Shown: piece by piece, positions 38,601 to 49,798 of the stretch | Numbering within the stretch: position 1 is the first letter of the stretch | Layout: the number at the start of each line of letters is the position of its first letter | Assembly (NCBI GenBank): GCA_949130495.1 | Contig: OX422208.1 | Span: forward strand, 638,263,523 to 638,327,522 | Reading direction: 5' to 3' | DNA length: 64,000 bases | Source: Sambucus nigra | Taxonomy: Eukaryota > Streptophyta > Magnoliopsida > Dipsacales > Adoxaceae | The notes under the pieces: generated by a model | Seen by the model: only the letters and a program-made list of their open reading frames with translations | Database searches by the model: none | Told to the model about the DNA's origin: nothing | Position numbers and translations under genes: made by a program

Positions 38601-40117
38601 TTGTGTTAGCGTGTTTGTCATACACTAGTTGTGGTTTCATGATATATATATATGTTTGCTAGTGTTATGGCATGTGTACTCTTTGTATAAATTTTGTTTG
38701 AAAATTTTTGAAATATCTAAAAAGATTTTTGTATTTTGTTTGCACCGTTTATGGATGGACACTTAGGATGACCGAGTCACAACATCATTCCATTTTCATG
38801 TGACTATATGATAGTGTTTTGAGACAATATATCATGTCATCTTTGTGGTTTATAATGTTTGGAGTCATTGAGATGTAATTAAGTGTTACTTCTAGCATGT
38901 TTGACTCATGATTTCCTTTATTGCACACATGCATGAATTTGTTTGATTATTGTGCTTATCTTATCACATGTTGGTTGTGTGTTTTCACTTTAATCATGTC
39001 CTTAAAATGAACCAAGCACGAAAAAACTTGATAAGAAAGTTGTGCATGTAAGAGCCGTTTGTGAGTTTGCGTACTTTATTTCAAAACGGGGAAGGGCTAC
39101 GAAAGGTTCTTTTGGCATTTGCGAATACTAAGCCACCATTATATCAGACCTAGAAAATTGAGAAATTTTATTATCCGGGGTCCAAAGAGGTTTAAAAGAG
39201 CCCGAAAAATTTAAAGGCAATAAAAACAAATTCATGTCAATTATGGGCCAATTAGGTTTTTGCACCAATTCTCCAAAGTTTGAGAATTTAGTTTATACAC
39301 CTCTAAAAGAATATATACGAGGGAGTTTGGATGGAGAATTTAAAACGGGTTTGCACGTCCTTGAAAGTCTTGAAAAAGCGTTAAATATTTTATGACATTA
39401 TTGGGGTGGAAATCATTTAGACTTTGATTTGTTGATTTGTATAAAACAATGTCATCTAAATTCAATAAATTTTTACACCTAAGGATACTTTTCATGTTCA
39501 TTCGTTAGGAGTACACGTATGCATCGTGCACATATGATTGATTGAGTTTATTGACCTATCGAATGTTCTCACACCCATTCATTCCATTTCCATGACTTGG
39601 TTGTTTGAGTTTAAATTCATGGTGTGATTTTTGTATCGTTATTTTTGCTTTGAAAAAATTGAAAAATCCAAAAAATAGTTTGTGGATGTTTTTGAGATAT
39701 ACCTTTGCATGTGCGTAGTTTGATCCTTGTTTGCTATGCATTCTTATCGTAACACTCCATGTTTTGATTGTTTCTTCTAATATGTCTATTTGGGGACATC
39801 ATAAAAAGGGGGAGAAAGAATTATCATGTTATGGGGGAGTTTTTACATTATGGGGGAGATTTGATTTATTATTGATTTATTCTTATATAATTTCAAACTC
39901 GATGCATCACGAAGGTTTTTGCTTTATCTCATATGTATAGGTACAAAGATTGATGATCACATATTGCACACCCTAATGAGAAAAATTTGAGATTTGATGA
40001 AGACTTTTGAAGAACAGTTTGAGATATTGCAAATTTATTCAATGGGAGGGTAGATTTGTATAGGCATTTTGGTATTTGATAATTTGGATGTTTTTATGTA
40101 TGTACCGGCATAAACAT
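38601..40117 (+). other. Non-coding interior of TR-GAG-like copy 2
   Basis: No protein recognised. Several blocks are shared in the same order with 5113-7189 of copy 1, for example GTGCATGTAA..CCGTTT, GGGCCAAT and AAACGGGTTTGCAC. Confidence 0.7.
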
Positions 40118-40128
40118 AGGGGGAGATT
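40118..40128 (+). other. Polypurine tract of TR-GAG-like copy 2
   Basis: AGGGGGAGATT immediately before the 3' LTR. Confidence 0.8.
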
Positions 40129-41185
40129 TGTAAAGACATTATTTTATAAGTCCGTTATCAGTTTAGTATGTCGTATACCGCTACACGGTCGAAGAGCATT
40201 CAAGAACATTCAAGCATCAAAGATGGATTCGAATATCAAAGGTCTTCATCAAAAAGACTCCGTAAAGTTTATTTTGGTAAGATTTTATTTTTAATATCTT
40301 AACTTTACACTTAGAGCCTTTGGGATATTTTTACAAAATATTTTCTAAGTTTTGGAGCGGACTTTTTCGTCAAATTTTGAGAATGAGTATTTTTTCTAAG
40401 TATTGAAGCGGACATTACAATAATATTTTTTTGACGCCCAAGTCGTTCAAGCGAGATCAGCATCTCGTTCGAGCGACATTGGTATGTCGCGCAATGTCGT
40501 TCAAACGACATGCATCCCTCATTCGCACGAGATGTCAGTTTCATTCGAACGAGCTCGTATACCAAGGTGACTCAATTTTGTATAAATTCTCATTAAATGG
40601 TTTCGTTTTTATTAAGAAGTCCCAGCGTTTTGAAAGACAGAAAATTGCGAAACTGCAGAATCCTTTTTGACTTCCTCTTTTAGGGTTTAATCCTCTTTGT
40701 TTTCAATTCACAAAACATCCCAATCTTTAATGAATTATTTTGGAACCCTAGATTCAACTTTATTCTTTGTGGGGAGATCTCTACAACCGAGAGATGCGTG
40801 CTATTATGGAGGGAGTCTCTGTGAAGATTGGACTGGGTGTCCATGTGGATTCGCTGCGTGTGGATTCATTGCTGAAGATATAACTGCATTTTCTTGTGGA
40901 GTAGCTGCGGTTGTTCCATTGCTGACGACGCCGACCGATACCTGCGGGTATTTGTGTGTCACCCTATTTCATTGTAACCCGTGTAAGTTGTTATTTACAA
41001 ATTATAGTGAAATAAAAAGGTTTTGCCCTTTAGGTGCTTTATTTATTTATGGTTTGACACACGCACACACATAGTTGCATGTTTAGGGGCTGAATTGGTT
41101 TGGTTTAAAATAGACTCTAATGAAATAAGTGTGCCAAATTAGAAATTTGTGAATTTAATCAATTATCACACAATCACGTTTTACA
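40129..41185 (+). repeat. 3' LTR of TR-GAG-like copy 2 (1057 bp)
   Basis: TGTAAAGACATT...CACGTTTTACA; nearly the same as 36529-37606, with a small deletion near 41030 in place of the GGATTTTTCC stretch of the 5' copy. Confidence 0.92.
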
Positions 41186-41190
41186 AAATG

Positions 41191-42369
41191 AAAAAAGAGA
41201 AATTATATGACGAGGAATAAAGTATGGTTATAAACGATTTATGGGCAACAAATCGAATCGTATAAAAAGAACTTTGGGATTTTACATTCACAAAAGGATT
41301 ATATAAAATTATTGGTTATGAGGAATTCAATTACATAAACATTCTTGAGAAGAAATAGTGGCGGGCCATATGCAGAAATATGAAAGATTGGATATTAAGG
41401 AGTTAAGTCTATACTCCCCTCACTTATATTAACTATCGTCCAAATATAGAAAGAAAAGTTAATTAGCCAGGTACGCAAATTTCTAAGGCAACTGTTGGGA
41501 AAGATGAAAAAAAAAGATCTCATAACCAAGAGGGCCACATGCAAACAAAACTGAGAAAATGGAAGTCATCGTCCCAAGTAGCTAGGTCGCTCAGAAGAGG
41601 ACCAGCGTTGCTGAAACGAGAATCACAGCTCCTCAAGCGACGGTGAAAGGCATAAGACTCTCTCTCCTCACTATCAAGCCTCTAATGTCTATTTCGTCAA
41701 ATCCGATATCCTATCATGTCCCTATGATTGCAAAAAAATCATCCCATGGGAGCCTGCCTTCTCAGATATGGTACCAAACTCGTGAAATACAGTGTTACCG
41801 AGGGGATGATTCAAAGAAATGAGGAATACAAAAAAGGGGAAATCTTTAAGATGTTCACTATCAGCGACAATTAGTCAGACCTGCCTCCTTTGTGCACTGT
41901 CGATCGCTTATTCAAGGGTCTAAACTTGGGTCAGCCTTACCATCTGATCGAATAATAGGTAATATCTAATAAATGGCCTTGGGTATTGTCGTATATTATA
42001 AGGAAACACATGAACGACAATAAAAGGAAGAGGTCTCTACCATATATGCGTGTGGCCTAAGGTCCTAAGACAAGGCTGTTTTAGCATGAGATCGGTATAT
42101 GAATCTTGCTATTTTGGAAGGAACCTAGAATGACCTGCCACAAACGGTGTCGCCATTTACAACCTTTGATAAAGTTGCATGTCACTCTTGGAGTACAACA
42201 AATAGAATGAGTCGAGTGGGTTATTTTTTATGAACGTTGCATATGTGTATAAGAAAAGCAGGGGTTGGGAAATTAGGGGACAACCATTATTCAACAACTT
42301 GCATCTCTCTCTCTCTCTAATTTGATATTGCCATCCGCCATTGTTTGGCACTGTATAGTGCTTAAACTC
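41191..42369 (+). repeat. LARD 5' LTR, piece 2
   Basis: Collinear with about 57503-58701 of the 3' LTR, including CATGCAAACAAAACTGAG and the CAACTTGCATCTCTCTCTCT run. No gene. Confidence 0.9.
42365..42369 (+). repeat. Target-site duplication AACTC of element C, left copy
   Basis: Repeated exactly at 52438-52442. The LARD 3' LTR has a single AAACTCATACG at this place. Confidence 0.95.
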
Positions 42370-43237
42370 TGTAACAACCATCGCTTTCGAGAACTTATTT
42401 TATATTAATTTATTATGTGAAGTAATTATAGAAAACGTTAGAAAATGGTTTAAATATGAATTAAATGAGTTGAAAGTTAATGTTTACTAGATTTCTGCAT
42501 ATTTACTACATGTGTATGTAAATATCATCATGTTGCGTTTCTTAGTGACACGTGTTTTAAATGACATTTATGGTTTAAATGAAATCGAAACTTGAAATGA
42601 TTTATAAGATAGCTGGATGACAATTTAGAGGGCGTAGTTAGTCTCGAAATGTGCGAGATAGTCGAAATAAGTGCCATATTGTATTTTTATGTTTTTGGCA
42701 CTTTTGACTGGTTGTAGCTTAAATGTGCAGTTGTGAGTCATTTTAATGTGGTATTAACCATTTAAGTTGGTAATTAAAGAGAAAGCCACGATTTAAGTCT
42801 TGCATTTCATTTATTTCTCTTAAGTGTATTACTAAACCTTGAGAGAAAGAGAGAAGAAGAGAAGTGTGGAGAAAAGAGAAAGATTGGAGATTTGAGAATT
42901 GATCTTGCTTCCATCTTCCAAGAATCTGAGTTTCAACCTCAAGGCAAGTTTTCTACTTGCTAATATATGGTTTAAGATGAGTAAATTGTGTGATAGTTGT
43001 GTATTAGAATTAATGGAACAAATGTGGATTTTATGGTGTTTGAACCCTAATCATAATTTATGTTGATGATATTGTGGATTATGGTAGTTGATAATCATGT
43101 AGGATGATTTGGGGTAGATTAATGTTCTTGGATGTGTGTAAAAAATGGAGTAGAAATGAGTTGGGGGAAAAACTAGGGTTCATAACCTGTAGCCCGTTCT
43201 TGACAAAATCGCAGGGGAAAATTGATTCGGCCCTAGG

Positions 43238-43397
43238 GCGAATCGATTCGCAAAGGGGTCATCCTACAGGTCTGCAAACCCGAATCGATTTGGGTTAAGG
43301 ACGAATCGATTCAACAGAAGCAGAATGTTGGATTTGTCATTCGAATCGATTCGCTTTTGGGAGAATCGATTCGCTGCCCTAGGGCCAATCGATTCGA
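43238..43397. promoter_or_regulatory. Array of six GAATCGATTC-type palindromes
   Basis: GCGAATCGATTCGC at 43238-43251, with related copies near 43281, 43312, 43341, 43372 and 43387. They alternate with CCCTAGGG words. The array lies in U3, about 460 bp upstream of the TATA box. Conserved in the other LTR at about 50655-50841. Confidence 0.6.
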
Positions 43398-43860
43398 AAT
43401 CAGGTTGTTTTGAGTTATTTTTCTAACTCAATTTTTATCCTTTTTATCTAGGCTTAGGACTTAGGAACCTTCTTGTACGAAGTAAACTTAGAGTCCTAGA
43501 GTCCTAGATTAGTTAGTTTATTTCCCTACATTAGGAATGGTTTATGTGGTGGTTATTTTCGGGGGTATACAAATTAATGTTAGGGCATCCTCTTTCTTTA
43601 GTTAACTATTATGAGTCTAGGAGTTGTAAGGTCGTGTTTGGGAGACTTTAGAAGCTCAATTGAGTTATGATAGTCTTGATGGTTTATAATAACACCATGA
43701 AAGAATGTTTGGAGAATAAATTGAGAATTTATTCAGTCATTGAGGTTATAATGGTGACATGAAATACGTATGGCTCCGGATAAAATGTGATGTATTAATT
43801 AAAATGGAAATGGAAATGAAAAATGAATATGGTAAATGATAATTTACTTAAACACACCTC

Positions 43861-43868
43861 TATAAATA
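43861..43868 (+). promoter_or_regulatory. TATA box of element C 5' LTR
   Basis: TATAAATA in the context CACCTC-TATAAATA-CCAACATAAGG. The 3' LTR copy has CTCTAAATA at the same spot, a lost TATA. No start site is known. Confidence 0.5.
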
Positions 43869-44996
43869 CCAACATAAGGGAAGTTCGCACGTGAGGTGAA
43901 GCCCCCTGGCTAATGAATGCAGGGTGGATATAATCCTAGGCCATATGGGCGCTTATTTTATGTTTTCTGCGATGGTGGGGTAATTTCGGGTGTGGTTATG
44001 ACTCTCCCGCAGGCATATGGCCGTTTCCCGTTGTCTTGCGTTGTAGGTGCCCAGGTTGTCTTGGTTGATAGGCCCTGGAATATGATGGTCATTTATGGGA
44101 GCACACAGTGGGGAAACCCGGATGGATGGTCTTAGAATCGTTATATACATATGAATATAACTATTCTTATTCAAGTGGGACTTGAATTCTGATAAATGCC
44201 ACAAAGGGCATAAAAATGTGATTATGTTTCCTGATAAGGAACAAAACGATGAAACGAATAAGTGAGAATGATGGAAGTTTTTAATTAACGATAATTATTC
44301 ATACCCTCTTGCATAACTAAGTTAAACTTATGATCATTTAATTTGCTTTAGTTTATGCATTGAATTGTGTAGTTAGATTCTTATTACAATTAATCATGAT
44401 TTACTGTCATTCTCTTTATTCATCTGGTGATCATATAAAACCGGACCCTGAACCGTTTATATTTCTTGTTGTGCATTAATTTTATATCCGCTCAGGTGCT
44501 CCACCACAAGGACGCCTGTTCTGACTTTCCAATTTGGTGTTTTTGGGGAGCCGTGATACTTTGCGGATATTACGGGATATGTTGTTAGACGCCTTCATTT
44601 TTGTACTCTAGTTATGTTCGGGTTATCTACTCGGGCGTGTGGCCCAAGGTTTTGTATTTGCTTATTGTAATGTATTATGTAACTTATTTGAACTTGTTAT
44701 AATGCATTGTAAGTGACTGTTGACCGACAGCATATTCGATCCCCTTATTGTATACTCGATGCAGACTTAATATAAGTTCTGTTGGGTTTCCACTTTCTTT
44801 TCAAGTTGGGTTGTTTAAATTATTTCTTTAACTTATAAAACAAAATTTTTGGCAACCCGCTTTTCTGAAATATAGGGTGGTTATCCAGTATACTTACTAT
44901 TTTATTGTGGTGCTGAGAATGGTCCATCTATGATTCCCATTATTATTGGAGTATCGGGATGGCCAACCCTTATTTTGATGAGCGGGTTGTCACAAA

Positions 44997-45008
44997 TGGA
45001 ATCAGAGC
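44997..45008 (+). other. Primer-binding site (tRNA-Met) of element C
   Basis: TGGAATCAGAGC, one mismatch, two bases after the 5' LTR. Confidence 0.88.
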
Positions 45009-45174
45009 ATCATATTCTAGAGTCTTTAGGATCTATGCGGACTTGTCACATTCTACCGTAATGTTCTTTGATATAGAGCTTAATGTTAGGATTGCTTTGT
45101 TGCCTATGTATGCGATCTTCTGCAAAATAGATTGTTCTATGTAGTATTCGAACTCTATTGCTTCTTTATTTCAG

Positions 45175-48100
45175 ATGCCGCCTAAGAGAGGCCGCCCCGC
45201 TAGAAGGAATAGAGTTGTAGAAGATGATGTTGGTCCTCCCTCGTCGCCGCAGCAAGGAACTATAAATGCTGCTAATGTAGCAAATATTGTGGCCCAAGCG
45301 GTCAATGCTGCTACGACCGTCGTGGTTCAAAAATTTCCACAAGCCCTACGACCACGGGCTCCAGATGTACAAGCTCCTACGGTACCTTCTCCGTGGGAGA
45401 GGGTTAGAGAGTCCTTTTTAAAGGGCCATCCCCCGAAATTTGAAGGAGGTTCCGATGTCATTAAAGCTAATCAGTGGAAGAAGGATATGCAGCACCATCT
45501 ACATATGGTAGAGTCTAGCGAGGAGAGGAAACAAGTCCTTGCTACTTTCAAGCTCTTTGAATCTGCGTTACATTGGTGGGATTCTATGACTACGCCAGAA
45601 CACATGGATGTTATGACTATTAATGATTTATGGGTTCTGTTTGATCGGAAGTATTTCCCTCCCGCGGTTTAGAGGGAGATGAGAAGAAAACTTTAAGATT
45701 TGGTGCAAGGGGAGCGGTCAGTAGCAGAATATGAAGAGGAGTTCACCCGGTTAGCAAGTTTTGTACCGAACGAGGTGACTCCGAAAGAGAGGAAAATATC
45801 GAAGTTTATGGGAGGTTTGAACTGGAGGATCCGGCAACATTTGTTGGGTAATCCAACTTTGCAGACTTTTTGGGATGTGATGGATGCGGCGTTGCCTCAT
45901 TGCCAAGAGCACCGGTTGTATGTCCAAAGTAGTAAGAAAGCTACAGTGATGGGGCAAGCTGGGAAACCTGGAGGCAATGGGACTGGAGGAGATTTCCTTC
46001 GTCCCAATCTTCGAGAAATAAACAAAAAGAAAGGGATCCCCAGTAAGGGGATTTGTCTAAACGGAAACGTTTTGGTGGGTTTATTGTGGGTGGCAATAAC
46101 AATAGGCAAGGTCAGGGTGGACCGCAACCGCATCAAGTAGGTAGAGGCCATCCGGGCCAAGGTTTCGAGCAGAATCGAAATAATCGAGGCCGAAATCAAG
46201 ATAATATGATGAATCGATGTTTTCAGTGTGGAGAGCCGGACCATTTCAAGAGGACGTGTCCTCACTTGATTGGGAGACAGCTTCTTAGGATCCCACCGCA
46301 ACCACCGGCTCAGTTACCGCCATAAGTACCCAACCCGACCGTCCCTCCATAGCAGGGACAACTATAGTATGGGCGTGTTTATCATATTCAGGATGCTATG
46401 CTTCCTCCGACCCAGCCAATGTCGCCAGCTATTGAGGGTATGTTTCTCATTCAGGGGCACATGGGTCGTATTGTGTTTGATACGGGTGCGACACACTCGT
46501 TCATTTCTAGAAGTTTTGCTCAGTCTACAGAGTTGATTAAATCTGCAGAGAGTACCTTCACTAGTGTTGAGTCTTTTATGGGTGATGGTTCACTCATTTT
46601 CTTTGTTTGTAAACAAATAGAAATAAATCTTGGTAACTTGTGTTTTGAGGCGGATTTTCTCGTCCTTGATATGGTCGGGTATGATGTAATCTTGGGTATG
46701 GATTGGCTAGTGAAGTATCATGCGATAGTTAGTTGCAATGGGAAAAGTATAGTTTTTGCCATTCTGGGGCAAGAAATGTTTTTAGTGGTTATGCCTCATT
46801 CAGAAGGAGGTACTAGATCTTACTTGTATTCTGTTACGAAGGAGACTTCTCGGGATGTAGTCATTTCCTTAGATTCTATTCAAGTCGTCATAGATTTCCA
46901 AGAAGTTTTTCGAGAAATATCGGGTTTGCCTCTGAGTAGGGAGATTGAGTTTGTAATCGATTTAGCGCGGGGAATGAGACCGATTACGAGAGCTCCGTAT
47001 CATATGGTTCCTATTGAGATGAGGTACTTAAGGGATCAGATTCAGGACTTTCTAGAGTAAGGGTTTATTAGGGAAATTACGTCACCGTGGGGTGCTCCGG
47101 TGTTATTCGTGAAGAAAAGGTACGGTTCTCTCCGGTTATGTGTTGACTATAGAGAATTGAATAAAGTCACCATCCGAAAAAAATACCCATTGCCTCGGAT
47201 CGATGATTTGTTTGATCAACTTAGGGGAGCGTCGTAATTCTCTAAAATAGATTTGAGGACGGGGTATCACCAGTTGCAGATACGGGAGCGATATGTGTCC
47301 AAAACCGCTTTCTTAACAAGATACGGGTCCTATGAATTTTTGGTTATGACTTTCGGACTAACCAATGCTCCTGTCGTGTTTATGGACCTCATGAATATGG
47401 TGTTTCGAAACTTCCTGGACCAGTTTTTCATTGTGTTAATTGATGATATTCTAGTGTATTCTCAAACAAAAATCGATTATGCTACTCATTTACGGTTGGT
47501 CCTACAAAGGTTGAGGGATCACCAATTGTATACCAAGTTCGAGAAGTATGGTTTTTGGTTGCAGGAGGTACATTTTCTGGGTCATATTGTGACATCCCAG
47601 GGCATTTCGGTGGACCCAAGTAAAGTTGATGCTGTGAGGGAGTAGGGTCAACCCACTACACCTACCGAGATTCGTAGTTTCCTGGGTTTGGCTGGTTACT
47701 ACCATCGATTTATCAAGGGTTTTTCTAAAATTGCTATCCCTTTAATAAATTTGACCCGAAAAGGGGTGAGGTTTATATGGGATGATTCTTGTCAGTCAAC
47801 CTTTAACGAGCTCAAGGACAGGTTGACTTCTGCTCCAGTCCTTGCCTTATCGAGGCCAGGATTTGAATATTTAGTCTTTACCGATGCATCTCTACAAGTA
47901 TTAGGAGGTGTACTTCAACAAGAGCGACGTGCTATTGCTTATGCTTCTCGCAAGCTAAAGCCTCGTGAGAGGAATTATTCGGTGCATGATTTGGAACTTT
48001 CCACAGTTGTTTTTGCCTTGAAGATTTGGAAGCATTATCTCCTCGGGGAAAAAATTAGTCTTTTCACAGACCACAAATCGTTGCAATATTTATTTTCACA

Positions 48101-49768
48101 GAAAGATTTAAATATACGACAACGCTGACGGCTAGAGTTTGTGAAAGACTATCAATTCGACATCCACTATCACCCGGGCAAGGTGAATGTGGTGGCGGAT
48201 GCTTTGAGTAGAAAACCCGAGGGGGAGTTAGCAAAGGTATGGAAAGCCAAATGGAAGGAGCTTAGTCAGGAGGACGCGATTGCTAGGGAATTTATACCGG
48301 TGTTGACCGTAACGCCTACTATTATGGCAAGGGTTGTATAAGCTCAAGGAAGGGATAAAGGTTATCAGGACCGTATACGCCAATTATTGACCAAGGGAGC
48401 GGGATCCTACTCTATAAGATCGGAGGGTGGATTACGTTTCCACGAGAGGCTCATTATCCCGGACGAAGGGGATTTACGATGGGACATGATGATAGAATCT
48501 CATGGTCTAAATTTTCAGTGGATCTTGGTGGGGATAAGATGTACCAAGACATGCGCCGTCAGTATTGGTGGGCGGGCATGAAATGGGATATTTATGAGTT
48601 CGTGTCCCAATGTGCTACTTGTCAATTGGTCAAGATAGATCATCAGCGACCGATGGGTTTGTTGCAACCCTTGGAGATTCCGGTGTGGAATTGGGAGAGC
48701 ATATCGATGGATTTCATCATGGGCTTGCCAACGTCGCAGAGTGGTCATGATTCTATTTGGGTTATTATTAATCGCTTGACAAAGTCGGCACACTTCCTAC
48801 CCGTATGTACCAAATACAACATTGCTCATTATGCCCGACTATTTATTGTGGAGGTTATTCAACTCCATGGGGTGCCAATAAATATAGTCTTTGACAGAGA
48901 CAAGATTTTTGTTTCCCACTTTTGGCGAAGTTTCCAAGAAGCTATGGGAACCGAATTGAAATTGAGTACTTCTTATCACCCTCAAACAGATGGGCACACA
49001 GAAAGAGTCAACCAAATGTTGGAGGACATGCTCCAAATGTGTGTGCTTGATTTTAAAGGTGATTGGGAAAAATATCTCCCTTTGGTCGAATTTGCTTATA
49101 ATAATTCGTACCAATTTACTATTGGGATGGCACCCTATGAAGCACTTTATGGCCGGCCTTGTAGGTCGCCCACTTGTTGGTTGGAGGTGGGGGATAATAA
49201 ATTTCTTGGACCTGAAATGATCCAGGATACTTCCAAGATTGAACTCATCCAAAATCGCATCCGAATAGCTCAAGATTGTCAAAAGAGTTATGCCGATGCG
49301 AATAGAAGGCGTGTAGAGTTAGAAGTTAGAGATCAAGTCTTGGTGCGTGTATCACCAATGAAAGGTATAAAATGTTTTGGGAATAAAGGAAAGCTTGAGC
49401 CGCGTTATGTTGGACCTTTTCCCATTATTGCTAAGGTAGGTCCAGTGGCTTATCAACTTGCGTTACCGTAACACTTACAACAACTCCATGATGTGTTTCA
49501 TGTTTCCTCTTTGAAGAAGTATAAGAGGTGTGAAGGAGCCCTTTGGCATATTCCTTTGGAGGATGTCGATTTGCAACTCGATATTTCGTATGAAGAACAA
49601 GCGGTTGTAATCTTAGAGCGTGGAGAGAGTAGATTGAGATCTCGAGTAGAGCCCTTGGTGCAAGTTCAATGGGGTCATCACGATGCCAAGGAATCAATGT
49701 GGGAACGTGAGGACGATATGCGGGAAAAATATCTGCAGATCTTTATACAAGGTACGCCTCAATTTTGA
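45175..49768 (+). pseudogene. gag-pol polyprotein of element C, decayed
   Basis: Starts at ATG 45175 (MPPKRGRPARRN). Gag core with WERVRESFLKGHPPKF, LHWWDSMT and [14 protein letters not shown] knuckle CFQCGEPDHFKRTC near 46220-46260; protease DTGATHSFI near 46480; reverse transcriptase with LIDD near 47442; RNase H TDAS near 47880; integrase HHCC zinc region near 48510-48630, catalytic residues retained (SMDFIMGLP, FDRDKIF, GHTERVN); chromodomain-like tail with VEPLVQVQWGHH near 49650-49720. Stops at 45670, 45694, 46323, 46350, 46365, 47058, 47235, 47643, 48126, 48339 and 49469. Frameshifts near 46045 and 48505. It ends at the TGA at 49766-49768. Full length for the family, so point decay rather than deletion. 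Confidence 0.95.
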
Positions 49769-49783
49769 GGGCAAACTTCCCTC

Positions 49784-49798
49784 ATAAGGGGGGGAGTA
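49784..49798 (+). other. Polypurine tract of element C
   Basis: AAGGGGGGGGAGTA directly before the 3' LTR start TGTAACAACCC. Confidence 0.85.

Larger units (their letters stand above)
36529..41185 (+). mobile_element. Gag-only (TR-GAG-like) LTR element, copy 2, complete
   Basis: A 4657-bp element: LTR 36529-37606, primer site, mini-gag 37722-38600, 1.5 kb non-coding, polypurine tract, LTR 40129-41185. Both LTRs begin TGTAA and end TTTTACA. The flanks are AAATT (36524-36528) and AAATG (41186-41190). The intact site TTGAAATGAAAAA in the LARD 3' LTR near 57496 shows the duplication was AAATG with one later change. It encodes no pol and needed enzymes in trans. Confidence 0.92.
42370..44994 (+). 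repeat. 5' LTR of element C (2625 bp)
   Basis: Collinear with 49799-52437. Holds the CGAATCGATTCG array at 43238-43397 and a TATA box at 43861-43868. Confidence 0.96.
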
